Shown: one piece after another, positions 1 to 8,006 of the stretch
How the letters are laid out: each line of letters starts with the position of its first letter
Numbering within the stretch: position 1 is the first letter of the stretch
NCBI RefSeq assembly: GCF_033095985.1
Contig: NZ_AP026802.1
Coordinates: forward strand, 1,054,001-1,118,000
Direction of reading: 5' to 3'
Length of the DNA: 64,000 nt
DNA from: Xylocopilactobacillus apicola
GTDB lineage: Bacteria > Bacillota > Bacilli > Lactobacillales > Lactobacillaceae
Translations under genes and position numbers: made by a program
Notes under the pieces: generated by a model
Databases searched by the model: none
The model's input: only the letters and a program-made list of their open reading frames with translations
Told to the model about the DNA's origin: nothing

Positions 1-800
1 GGGATTGATATTCGACTACTTTGCACGTCAAACCAAAGCATAACTGAACTAATGGCTAGAGTCCCGAAGATCAAAGTATTTAATATTAATAAAGACTGGA
101 GCTGATATTTGAGCAAATCCATAGTTTTCTGGCGAAAAAATTCGGATTTTTCATTAAAAGATGTTTGATAACGTTGATCTGCTTGATACATTACTAAGGT
201 GTTGATGCCTTGGAGATCATCAATAAAACGATTCCCCATTGAAAGCCAACCGTTCATGTATTCCCAGTTAACTTTCGGGCTGATTTTTTGCAGTAACATC
301 ATTGAGATGCCAATCAATAAAATACAAACAATTGGCAAAATCCAAACCCAAGAATGCCACCAAATAGCTAGAATTATTAATAATAAATATGTTAAAGTTA
401 CTGCGCAAAACGACGGAAAGACGCTATTATAAAATACATCTAGACGGTCAATTCCCTGCAGGTCACGGTTAATCACCGTTTGAGCGGTTAATTTTGCCGT
501 TGGATCAGAATGGGGGTTGAAAATACCTTTGAGATATTCTTGACGCAGTTCCTGTTTAGCGGCGCTAGTCCATTGATTAATGCGTGATCGGGTGCGGGGC
601 AACGCAAAATAAAAAGTCATTAAGAGTAAAATTGCAATCAAAATGCCCGTCAGGACAATATTTAGATGTCCCGTTTGATACCAAAAAAACACTACCGCAG
701 CAGTTAATATTGGTAAAACCATCATTAACCAATCACTGATTATTTGCTGCAAAGCACCTTTTAGGCCTTTGTGGCCATACGTAAATAGTCTTTTGATCAC
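1..800 (-). CDS. ABC exporter, membrane domain (partial, CydD-like)
   Basis: This gene is cut by the left edge; about 266 N-terminal residues are visible. It starts at GTG (800-798) with AGGAG six bases upstream, and the frame stays open to base 1. The protein has hydrophobic segments at about residues 22-40, 48-66, 132-148, 152-170 and 236-257, the pattern of an exporter-type transmembrane domain. The stretch near residues 190-205 (GNRFIDDLQGINTLVMY) resembles the region of CydD-type thiol-reductant exporters, so CydD is possible. The ATPase domain would lie outside the window, so the substrate is unknown. It lies 15 bases downstream of the NlpC/P60 gene and is probably cotranscribed with it. 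Confidence 0.75.
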   Translation of the reverse strand, partial: MIKRLFTYGHKGLKGALQQIISDWLMMVLPILTAAVVFFWYQTGHLNIVLTGILIAILLLMTFYFALPRTRSRINQWTSAAKQELRQEYLKGIFNPHSDPTAKLTAQTVINRDLQGIDRLDVFYNSVFPSFCAVTLTYLLLIILAIWWHSWVWILPIVCILLIGISMMLLQKISPKVNWEYMNGWLSMGNRFIDDLQGINTLVMYQADQRYQTSFNEKSEFFRQKTMDLLKYQLQSLLILNTLIFGTLAISSVMLWFDVQSSRISI

Positions 801-815
801 GAGATACTCCTATTC

Positions 816-1970
816 TTAAGGAAAAATCCTTACGCCAAATGAAGGATTAAAACTAGCGGAAATTTGATCGATTTTGATCTTGGTTCCAGGACGTAAAGCA
901 TTGAGATATTGATTGTTACCTAAATACAATCCAACATGATAAGTAGCGCCTGGTGCTCCCCAGAATATAAGATCCCCCGCTTGAAGTTGATCAAGCGTTA
1001 CTTTAACTCCAGAGGACTCCTGCGGCACGGTCCAAGAACCGATGTTTTGACCTGTAACATGTTGAAAAACGTATTCCATTAAACCAGAACAGTCAAAACC
1101 ATTTGGTCCTTTACCATCCCAAACGTATGGTTTACCCAATTGCTGCTTAGCTGTTGCAATCACTTCGTTAATTGCCTGATCTTTTGTTTTTCCATTTAAA
1201 ATAAGTCTTGAACGTTGAGTAGAGATCGGTGTTACAACACTTGATGGAAGCCAACCTCCGTCGCTTAATTCATACCAAATTGTGTTTCCATTTAAAACGG
1301 TTGAACAAACTTCAACTAAAGCACCGGCATTGGCGCGGTAAGCGCCAGCTGCATAAAAATTGCTATTTGTATAAATGGGCGAATTTTTAGTGACTTTAAG
1401 TGTTGCAAAATTGGGATCCCAGACTTTTGCGGCATTTGCATCAAAAAATTCATTTGTAACTTTAGTATAGGCACCTGAAATCCATTGACGATTTCCTACT
1501 TGATACCAGGCATCGCCATTACTATCGATGACTTTTTGGGAAAATTTCCATGAGGTGCCGTGTTTTAGAAACTGACCAGTCGTCTGATGAGCACTGCCAT
1601 AATTATCCCAGACTGCAATGCTATAACCTGGAACGTAATTGATTTTAGCAACTCCTGAATTAGTTACTTCAACTTCAGTTGGAGTTGCTCCTTGATCACT
1701 TGAAATCCATTGATCATTAGCAACTTGATACCATGTGGATCCCTGAGCTTGCCGTACGGCAGTATATTTCCAAGCAGTTCCATCAGCTAATTTTCTACCA
1801 GTGGATACGCGTTGTTCTCCATAACCTTGCCACAGTTCAATTCCATATCCTGGGACATAGTTAATAGTTACTATACCCTGTTCAATTGCGGCGTTTACTT
1901 GATGTTGATTAACCCCAAGCGACAAAGTTGTTGTTAGAAATGCTAGTAGTAATAGTGTTTTCTTTTTCAT
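816..1970 (-). CDS. Secreted NlpC/P60 peptidoglycan endopeptidase with SLAP-like repeats
   Basis: A 384-residue secreted hydrolase, expected to cut the peptide stems of peptidoglycan. A signal peptide occupies residues 1-28 (cleavage likely near VNA-A). Two related repeats at about 34-92 and 109-167 share the pattern INYVPGY...W...WYQV...QWIS, like lactobacillar S-layer/SLAP wall-binding modules; a third, weaker module lies at 190-243. The C-terminal NlpC/P60 domain (about 262-384) has Cys294 in GFDCSGL and His345 in TYHVGLYLG as the catalytic pair. ATG 1970 has no Shine-Dalgarno site, and an extended -10 box lies seven bases upstream, so the mRNA may be leaderless. It is divergent from the Y-family polymerase gene. 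Confidence 0.92.
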   Translation of the reverse strand: MKKKTLLLLAFLTTTLSLGVNQHQVNAAIEQGIVTINYVPGYGIELWQGYGEQRVSTGRKLADGTAWKYTAVRQAQGSTWYQVANDQWISSDQGATPTEVEVTNSGVAKINYVPGYSIAVWDNYGSAHQTTGQFLKHGTSWKFSQKVIDSNGDAWYQVGNRQWISGAYTKVTNEFFDANAAKVWDPNFATLKVTKNSPIYTNSNFYAAGAYRANAGALVEVCSTVLNGNTIWYELSDGGWLPSSVVTPISTQRSRLILNGKTKDQAINEVIATAKQQLGKPYVWDGKGPNGFDCSGLMEYVFQHVTGQNIGSWTVPQESSGVKVTLDQLQAGDLIFWGAPGATYHVGLYLGNNQYLNALRPGTKIKIDQISASFNPSFGVRIFP

Positions 1971-1977
1971 AGTTTAG

Positions 1978-1986
1978 AGTATAACA
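1978..1986 (-). promoter_or_regulatory. Extended -10 promoter of NlpC/P60 gene
   Basis: On the minus strand TG-T-TATACT reads from 1986 to 1978. Only seven bases separate it from the ATG at 1970, which would put the transcription start at or next to the start codon. No good -35 box is seen, as expected for an extended -10 promoter. Confidence 0.5.
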
Positions 1987-2008
1987 TGTACTTTTTGTTA
2001 GTAAAAGA

Positions 2009-2037
2009 TTGAAAAAATCGAACAAATGTTCTATTAT
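2009..2037 (+). promoter_or_regulatory. Promoter with LexA box (SOS operator)
   Basis: TTGAAA (2009-2014), a 17-base spacer and TATTAT (2032-2037) form a vegetative promoter. The spacer holds CGAACAAATGTTCT (2019-2032), which matches the Gram-positive LexA/DinR box CGAACRNRYGTTYC at 13 of 14 positions. LexA bound there would block RNA polymerase, so the downstream polymerase operon should be DNA-damage inducible. Confidence 0.85.
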
Positions 2038-2061
2038 TTTGGATACGAAGGAGGAACATAC

Positions 2062-3345
2062 ATGTACGATTATTCAAAAGAACCGCATCGTGTGATTTTT
2101 GTCATTGATTCCAAGTCTTTTTATGCAAGTGTTGAAGCAGTAGATCACCATAAAAATCCTTTGTTAGATCCGGTTATTGTTGTTTCAAAAGGTGATAACA
2201 TCGGTGGCGGGGGCTTAGTTTTGGCTACTAGTCCAATGGCAAAAAAGCTGTTTGGCTTAAAAACGAACGTTTCGCGCCTTAAAGATATTCCAAAAGATCC
2301 GCGTTTATTCATTTACCCTCCCCGGATGAATCGCTACATTACTAAGAATTTGGAAATCAATCATATTTTTAACCACTACGTTTGCGATGAGGATCTTCAT
2401 CCTTACTCAATTGATGAAAGTATTCTTGATCTAACTAATTCTTGGCGGCTTTATGGCCAAACGATTAGTGAGGTTGCCCATAAAATTCAACAGGAAGTTA
2501 AAGAAAAAACTGGAATTTACACGACAATTGGGATTGGTGACAATCCGACTCAAGCTAAGATTGCCCTTGATCTTTATGCTAAGAAAAATCCTTCTTTTTT
2601 AGGTGAAATTCATTATGAAACTATCGAAACTTTTCTTTGGCCAATTGACGATTTGGCAAGTGTTTGGAGTATCGGAAAGAAAACAGCTCAGAAATTAAAT
2701 AATTTGGGAATTTACACATTAAAAGATCTAGCTCATTTCGATCCTTATTTATTGCAACAAAAAATGGGTGTTATTGGCGCCCAACTCTACGCTTTATCAT
2801 GGGGAATTGATCGTTCTGTGCTTAAAGAAAATCTTGTTCCTAAATCTAAAAGTATCGGTAATTCACAAGTTTTGCCTTATGACTATACGACATTAAATGA
2901 TTTACGCATCGTTTTTCGTGAGTTAGCTGACCAAGTTGCGACCCGTATTCGTAAACAAGGATATTTTACTGGTTGTATTGCAATTTATTTTAATGATCAA
3001 GTTAAAGGAGTTTCCAAGCAAAAGAAGATTGAACCTACTAATCTCTCTTTGACTTTAGCTGATGAAGTAGAAAAATTGGTCAAAGATTCTTGGACGGGTC
3101 AGACAGTTCGTCAAATTTCACTTTATTGTACCGATTTAACTAGATCAAATGCAGCACAGGGCAATTTATTTCTTTCCAAGACGCAACAAGATAAGGAAGC
3201 AACCCTTGAAAATAGCGTCGACGAAATTAGGAAAAAATTTGGTTTTACTAAATTGGTTCACACCGCTTCTTTAAAAAAAGGAGGTACAGCAATTAAACGA
3301 GCTGGACTTGTTGGAGGTCATGCAGGGGGAAATTCGTATGAATAA
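2062..3345 (+). CDS. uvrX: Y-family DNA polymerase, UvrX/PolY2 type
   Basis: A translesion DNA polymerase of the UmuC/DinB superfamily (427 residues from this start). The palm has Asp16 in VIDSKSFYAS, with the steric-gate Tyr21, and the catalytic pair in YSIDES (Asp118, Glu119). A helix-hairpin-helix stretch near 200-230 (VWSIGKKTAQKLNNLGI) and a little-finger domain follow. ATG 2062 is chosen because AAGGAGG lies seven bases upstream; an upstream in-frame ATG at 2026 falls inside the LexA box and must be rejected. Coupling to a YolD-like gene, overlapping by 8 bases, marks it as the UvrX/YqjW type rather than housekeeping DinB. Confidence 0.93.
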   Translation: MYDYSKEPHRVIFVIDSKSFYASVEAVDHHKNPLLDPVIVVSKGDNIGGGGLVLATSPMAKKLFGLKTNVSRLKDIPKDPRLFIYPPRMNRYITKNLEINHIFNHYVCDEDLHPYSIDESILDLTNSWRLYGQTISEVAHKIQQEVKEKTGIYTTIGIGDNPTQAKIALDLYAKKNPSFLGEIHYETIETFLWPIDDLASVWSIGKKTAQKLNNLGIYTLKDLAHFDPYLLQQKMGVIGAQLYALSWGIDRSVLKENLVPKSKSIGNSQVLPYDYTTLNDLRIVFRELADQVATRIRKQGYFTGCIAIYFNDQVKGVSKQKKIEPTNLSLTLADEVEKLVKDSWTGQTVRQISLYCTDLTRSNAAQGNLFLSKTQQDKEATLENSVDEIRKKFGFTKLVHTASLKKGGTAIKRAGLVGGHAGGNSYE

Positions 3346-3721
3346 ATACCCTCACTATGATCCTGCTAAACGCGATCAATTTCTGCATGAGTTTAAAGAT
3401 CGCGGGATGCTTAGATGGTTTGGATTTTATCTCTCTGATCATAGTGCAGCGATTCACCAGCAAAAAAAGCTGGAAGATACGCAATTTGCCCAAGTTCACC
3501 ATGAACAAATGGATTTTGGAGAAATTGCTGATAATGTTAGCAGCGCTTTAATTTATAACCAAAAGGTTGTTGTAGAAAAAAACATTACTGAAATTAAAGA
3601 TCACGAACCATTGGAGTCAGCTCCGGTAATCGGATTTATTGAGGGATGCACCGAATTAGGTTTAGTGATTAATCAGCAAGAATTTATTTATGATGAAATT
3701 AAATATTTAGCTCTGATTTGA
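3338..3721 (+). CDS. YolD-like protein, partner of the Y-family polymerase
   Basis: A 127-residue protein starting at ATG 3338, with AGGGGG seven bases upstream; its start overlaps the end of the polymerase gene by 8 bases. The N-terminal DRGMLRWFGFYLSDH segment and the later GFIEGC...IYDEI segment fit YolD/YqjX-type proteins, which occur next to UvrX-type polymerases in Firmicutes. Their biochemical role is not settled. A TTG 30 bases upstream is in frame but has no suitable ribosome site. It shares the LexA-controlled promoter and ends just before a strong hairpin terminator. Confidence 0.8.
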   Translation: MNKYPHYDPAKRDQFLHEFKDRGMLRWFGFYLSDHSAAIHQQKKLEDTQFAQVHHEQMDFGEIADNVSSALIYNQKVVVEKNITEIKDHEPLESAPVIGFIEGCTELGLVINQQEFIYDEIKYLALI

Positions 3722-3724
3722 TAA

Positions 3725-3759
3725 AATAACCCCCCTTTTTGAACAAAAGGGGGGTTATT
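3725..3759. terminator. Bidirectional terminator between yolD-like and DUF3862 genes
   Basis: A perfect 15-bp stem (3725-3739 with 3745-3759) around a 5-base loop contains a six-GC core flanked by A/T-rich arms. It sits between convergent genes ending at 3721 (+) and 3764 (-). Confidence 0.85.
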
Positions 3760-3763
3760 AACA

Positions 3764-4495
3764 TTATTTTAATCCAATTTGATTTTTTGAAAGTAACTTA
3801 TTATCAGAAAATACAAAATCTACCCGTGGCTTATCTTCATTTGCATCAAGATCTGAACTGTAGATCGCCGTGCGAGATGACTTCTTGTTAGATAAGCTAT
3901 CAGTGATTCCATTTGGTTCACCTAAAGCTTTTACCACTTCTTCATAAGTTGCATGCTCTTTGATTTCATTAAAAGCACTTAAGGTGATTTTTTTGTCTCG
4001 TTTGACCTTAAAACCGACAATGCCTTTAGAAACGGCTTGATCATTAGTAAAAGTAACACTTAAACTAATACTGTCGGTTGGAGATTTCCGATTATAAGTC
4101 CAATTTGCAAAAGAAGAGCTAACATCTTTTGTTTTATTTTCAGTTAGGGTTGTTGGTTCTCCTAACAATTTTTTGGCTTCACTTAAAGTTGTTCCTTTGC
4201 TGCCCTTATTGTTCGTGTCTGCAACGGAAATTTTATTAAAATCTTTCATCGTTGGTTCTTTTTTTAATAATTTCCCATTTTTGACAGTAGATTGAACATC
4301 AGATTTAGATTTGGTAGAGCTTACCTTAGAAGTAGTTTTACTAGATACTTTGGTAACAGAACTCTTACTAGCACTTGTTCCCTGATTACTTTTCTTGCTG
4401 TTAATTTTCACTACTCCAAAAATAATAACTAGTGCGACGACAATTGCAACAATAATAATCCAAGTTTTATTTTGATGATCCTTTTTTTGATTCAA
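3764..4495 (-). CDS. Membrane-anchored DUF3862/BLIP-fold protein
   Basis: A 243-residue protein with one transmembrane helix (about 11-31), a Ser/Lys/Thr-rich linker (35-75) and two related modules facing outside. Each module has the pattern 'FN(K/E)I...EA/EEVxKxLGEP' (about 84-115 and 174-196) typical of DUF3862/SmpA-like BLIP folds. There is no lipobox cysteine, so it is a signal-anchor protein. Function is unknown. The start is TTG 4495, one base beyond the thiD stop; AAGGAGG lies 12 bases upstream, longer than usual, so translational coupling to thiD is likely. Confidence 0.75.
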   Translation of the reverse strand: MNQKKDHQNKTWIIIVAIVVALVIIFGVVKINSKKSNQGTSASKSSVTKVSSKTTSKVSSTKSKSDVQSTVKNGKLLKKEPTMKDFNKISVADTNNKGSKGTTLSEAKKLLGEPTTLTENKTKDVSSSFANWTYNRKSPTDSISLSVTFTNDQAVSKGIVGFKVKRDKKITLSAFNEIKEHATYEEVVKALGEPNGITDSLSNKKSSRTAIYSSDLDANEDKPRVDFVFSDNKLLSKNQIGLK

Positions 4496-4496
4496 T

Positions 4497-5315
4497 TTAG
4501 TTTAAATCCTCCTTAATTTGCCAATGATTAATTGGTCCATATTGATGTCCGACGTTAATAGGTTGTTTTAGTGCGCGATAAGTATTTTTATTAGCAATAA
4601 TAATCGCATCTTTTACATTTTTACCTTTAGCAAGCTCAGCTGTGATGATTGCAGATAAGGTGTCTCCAGTTCCGTTAATTCTTTTTGTATCTACATAATC
4701 ATTTTCTAACCAAAATGTACTACCATCGGCTAATAAAACGAAGTCACGCACAGATTTTTGCTCGCTTTCAAAATTATGAGCTCCTTTGATCATCACGTTT
4801 TTAGCGCCCCAAGACTGCATTTTTTTTGCTGCTTGTTTAATTAGTTGATCATCTTTGATTTGTAGTTCAGTCAAAGCCTGAGCCTCTTTAAAATTGGGGG
4901 TAATCACCGTTGATAACGGAAGTAATTTCTCTCTCAGCGTATTAACTCCAGGCTCGTCCATTAAAATTGCCCCATGTTTAGAAACAATCACTGGATCAAC
5001 TACTAAAGGACCGAAATCAGTCTTTTGGTATTCCTCAGCGACCAATGAAATCATTTGGGAATCTGGCAGCATTCCGGTTTTGGCAGCTCTAATTTTAAAA
5101 TCTGACGCCAAATTTGTAAACTCCGATCGAATAAAATCGTTCGGTAGTGAGCAGCGGTCAAAAACGCCATAAGAATTTCCCGCAACCGCGGTTGTTTGAA
5201 TAACTAACCCATACACATGGCATTGAAAAAATGATCGAAGATCAGCCTCGATCCCTGCCGATCCATCAGAGTCAGATCCAGCAATCGTCAAAGCTTGCGG
5301 AAATTCATTTGTCAT
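4497..5315 (-). CDS. thiD: Hydroxymethylpyrimidine/phosphomethylpyrimidine kinase (ThiD/PdxK family)
   Basis: A ribokinase-fold kinase of about 272 residues that phosphorylates HMP and HMP-P for thiamine pyrophosphate synthesis; some relatives act on pyridoxine. Evidence is the N-terminal LTIAGSDSDGSAGIEADL motif, PVIVSKHG in the middle and the anion-hole motif INGTGDTLSA near the C-terminus. Two ATG codons (5318 and 5315) are adjacent; 5315 has better spacing from GAGGG and forms a TGATG junction with the degV stop. It lies in a degV-thiD-DUF3862 operon. No other thiamine genes are present in the window, so salvage is the likely role. Confidence 0.88.
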   Translation of the reverse strand: MTNEFPQALTIAGSDSDGSAGIEADLRSFFQCHVYGLVIQTTAVAGNSYGVFDRCSLPNDFIRSEFTNLASDFKIRAAKTGMLPDSQMISLVAEEYQKTDFGPLVVDPVIVSKHGAILMDEPGVNTLREKLLPLSTVITPNFKEAQALTELQIKDDQLIKQAAKKMQSWGAKNVMIKGAHNFESEQKSVRDFVLLADGSTFWLENDYVDTKRINGTGDTLSAIITAELAKGKNVKDAIIIANKNTYRALKQPINVGHQYGPINHWQIKEDLN

Positions 5316-6211
5316 CATTTACCCTCATTTAAAAACACTTGATCAAAATCCATTAACCAGGTCAATCCGATTGATTTATCACCAAGATGAGTTCCCACAA
5401 CTGGACCAAAATAACTAATCTCATAATGATAATTAGGAAATCTAGCTTTTAAATTCTCAACCCAGCGCTTAGCTTCTTCTTCGTCGTCACCTTGAATAAT
5501 CAGAACTTTAATTGGATAATCAATATTAGCAGTATCTCGGACAAAAAGTTCTTCAATTCGAGAATTGGCGCGTTTGATGGATCTCACTTTTTCAAAAGCC
5601 ACAATCTGATGGGTGTCATCATCAAAAGTAAGCAATGGTTTAATTTTAAGGATATTTCCGATAAAAGCGCTAGCGTTAGAAAGCCTGCCGCCTTTAACAA
5701 GGTTTTGCAGATCATTAACTATAAAATATTCACCGATCGAGCTTCTGATTTTTTTGAGATTTTCGATAATTTGTTCAGGGTCGGCTTTATCACCATCTTT
5801 TTCAATTTGTTTAGCAGCATAAAGAACCAGGTACCCCATTAGCCTAACTGTAATCCACGAATCAAAAACGTAGATTTTTGGTCCCCCTTTGAGGTTCTTA
5901 ACCTCAGCCTCTAAATTTGGAACAAAACCAGAAATCGTCGAAGTAATATGAATGCTGATGATAGCGTCACATCCGGCTTGGGCTAATTTTTGATATCTAC
6001 TTAGCGTATCCTGAATGCTAGGCTGTGAAGTTTTAGGTATTTTCTTGCTATTTCTGAGTTTATCGTAAAACTCCTCAGTTGAAATATCTTCACCTTCGTG
6101 ATAAGTTTTTCCGCTAATTTCAACGGGAATAGAAACCACTTCTATATTATATTTTTTAATTTCTTCGGGTAATAAAGTTGCACTACTATCTGTCACTAAG
6201 CCGATCTTCAT
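5315..6211 (-). CDS. DegV family fatty-acid-binding protein (FakB-like)
   Basis: A 298-residue DegV protein. Such proteins bind a fatty acid and present it to the FakA kinase for incorporation into membrane phospholipid. The family landmarks are VTDSSATL at the start, KTSQPS, HITSTISGF (acyl-carboxylate-binding TS/S residues), NLVKGGRLSN and the closing VVGTHLGDKSIGL. The start ATG 6211 has AAGGAG eight bases upstream; a longer in-frame start at 6256 lacks this. A second DegV gene lies at 54782-55618, which fits the usual pair of FakB paralogs with different acyl preference. Confidence 0.9.
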   Translation of the reverse strand: MKIGLVTDSSATLLPEEIKKYNIEVVSIPVEISGKTYHEGEDISTEEFYDKLRNSKKIPKTSQPSIQDTLSRYQKLAQAGCDAIISIHITSTISGFVPNLEAEVKNLKGGPKIYVFDSWITVRLMGYLVLYAAKQIEKDGDKADPEQIIENLKKIRSSIGEYFIVNDLQNLVKGGRLSNASAFIGNILKIKPLLTFDDDTHQIVAFEKVRSIKRANSRIEELFVRDTANIDYPIKVLIIQGDDEEEAKRWVENLKARFPNYHYEISYFGPVVGTHLGDKSIGLTWLMDFDQVFLNEGK

Positions 6212-6239
6212 TTGCTCACTCCTTAAAAAATCTTTATCT

Positions 6240-6268
6240 ATTATACAAGATTTCAAAAATCATACCAA
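6240..6268 (-). promoter_or_regulatory. Promoter of the degV-thiD operon
   Basis: On the minus strand TTGGTA (6268-6263), a 17-base spacer and TATAAT (6245-6240) precede the degV gene. The consensus -10 and ideal spacing support a strong vegetative promoter, divergent from rqcH. Confidence 0.75.
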
Positions 6269-6323
6269 ACTATCACCTAAAATAATATAAACTAGTTGTA
6301 TACCATTTAAGAAAGAGATAATT

Positions 6324-8006
6324 ATGAGTTTTGATGGAACTTTGATTCACACATTAATTAACGAACTAAATCCTTTATTGGCGGGTGGAAGGATCACTAA
6401 AATTCAAATGCCTTCAGCCTTTGAAATTATTTTGACTATCCGTCAGCAGCGAAAAAATCGCAATTTAGAAATATCAATTCATCCTGAGTATCAACGGGTT
6501 AATTTTACTAAACAAAATATTTCTGCACCTGCTCGTCCGTATCCTTTCACCATGATTTTGCGCAAATATTTACAGGGATCATTGGTTGAAAAAGTTGAAC
6601 AAATTGGCAACGACCGGATTGTTTTGTTGCATTTGACTAATATAAATGATTTGGGAGATAAAATGAAATACACTCTGGTTGCCGAGATGTTAGGACGCCA
6701 TGCCAATGTTTTAATTCTAAATGATAACGACAACAAAATCATTGATCTTTTAAAGAAAGAGAATCTCGACGTGAAAGGAAAACGAGTTCTTTTGCCAGGA
6801 TTTGTCTATGAGTTGCCTATTTTACAGCAGAAACTAAATCCTTTTGAACAAAATACCTTAAATTTCCCTCGTCCAACCCAAATTGAAGTAGCTGAGTTTT
6901 TGCGTTATTTTCAAGGCTTCGGTAAAGATACCTTTAAAGAATTGCAAACGTCAATGCTTGCAATGGATCCAAGTCAGGCCTGGAGTGATTTTTTTGATAA
7001 ACTCGCTAGTCCCCATCCGACGATTTACTATAATTCTGAAAATCAGCCAGTCAATTTTACAGCATTTCCATATCAATCCATTGATTTAAAAAGTCAGAGT
7101 TATCTGAATTTGTCTGAATTACTGGATACGTATTACGCTGAAAAGTCATCATTTGCTCGTAATAAACAGGCAGCACAAGCAATTCTTACTCATTTGGATA
7201 GTCTTTTGAAAAAAGATCACCGGAAACTTTTAAATTTAGAAAAAGATTTGAAAAAGGCTCAAAAGGCTGATGATTATCGAATTAAAGGCGATTTAATTAC
7301 TATTAACCTTAACGAAATTCACCAAGGTGCACACAATGTATCTTTGGAAAATTCCTATGAACCTGGAACGAAGGTTGAGATTTCCTTGGAACCAGAGTTA
7401 TCACCACAGCGTAACGCTCAAAAGTATTACAAAAAATATCGTAAGTTACAAAATTCCTTAAAATATATTGATCAACAAATTAAAAACACTAAGGCTGAAA
7501 TCGAGTATTTAGAAACGGTTTTGACCCAAATCGATTTGGCTGATTACAATACTTTAGGTGAGATACGTCAGGAATTGATTAAAGAAAAATATTTGAAAGT
7601 TCAAAATCCAGGTGGCAAAACAACTCGTCCTGTTAAAAGTAAACCACTAGAGTTCAAGGCGACTGATGGCACTAAAATTTTAGTTGGGCGCAACAATTTG
7701 CAAAATGAACGGTTAACTTTACGGGAGGCTCAAAAGACCGACTATTGGCTGCATACTAAAAATATCCCGGGGTCACATGTCGTTTTAAAAACGGCTAATC
7801 CTAGTGAGCAGACAATCTACGAAGGTGCAATGATTGCTGCATTTTATTCAAAATCGCGACATTCAGCGCAAGTCCCTGTTGATTATGTGCCAATCAAAAA
7901 TATTAAAAAGCCTAATGGTACTAAGCCTGGTTTTGTAATCTTTACTGGTCAAAAAACCATCTCTGTAACCCCTGAAGCCGAATTTGTCGCTAAGTTAAAA
8001 GTTTAG
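6324..8006 (+). CDS. rqcH: RqcH/FbpA, NFACT-family ribosome quality control factor
   Basis: A 560-residue NFACT protein, historically annotated fibronectin-binding protein A. Bacterial RqcH binds stalled 50S subunits and adds C-terminal alanine tails that mark nascent chains for degradation. NFACT-N starts at SFDGTLIHTLINELNP; a helical coiled-coil region lies near 280-420; the NFACT-R segment near 450-530 has DYWLHTKNIPGSHVV, the family signature. ATG 6324 has only a weak GAG ribosome site. The 3' end overlaps the convergent CarB-like gene by 17 bases, and no terminator is visible between them. Confidence 0.92.
   Translation: MSFDGTLIHTLINELNPLLAGGRITKIQMPSAFEIILTIRQQRKNRNLEISIHPEYQRVNFTKQNISAPARPYPFTMILRKYLQGSLVEKVEQIGNDRIVLLHLTNINDLGDKMKYTLVAEMLGRHANVLILNDNDNKIIDLLKKENLDVKGKRVLLPGFVYELPILQQKLNPFEQNTLNFPRPTQIEVAEFLRYFQGFGKDTFKELQTSMLAMDPSQAWSDFFDKLASPHPTIYYNSENQPVNFTAFPYQSIDLKSQSYLNLSELLDTYYAEKSSFARNKQAAQAILTHLDSLLKKDHRKLLNLEKDLKKAQKADDYRIKGDLITINLNEIHQGAHNVSLENSYEPGTKVEISLEPELSPQRNAQKYYKKYRKLQNSLKYIDQQIKNTKAEIEYLETVLTQIDLADYNTLGEIRQELIKEKYLKVQNPGGKTTRPVKSKPLEFKATDGTKILVGRNNLQNERLTLREAQKTDYWLHTKNIPGSHVVLKTANPSEQTIYEGAMIAAFYSKSRHSAQVPVDYVPIKNIKKPNGTKPGFVIFTGQKTISVTPEAEFVAKLKV

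Noticed and set aside
199-432. 77-codon plus-strand frame
   Set aside because: It lies opposite the ABC exporter coding region and has no supporting signals.
2026-2061. Upstream ATG for the Y-family polymerase
   Set aside because: It lies within the LexA box and before the -10 box, so it cannot be in the mRNA; ATG 2062 has the ribosome site.
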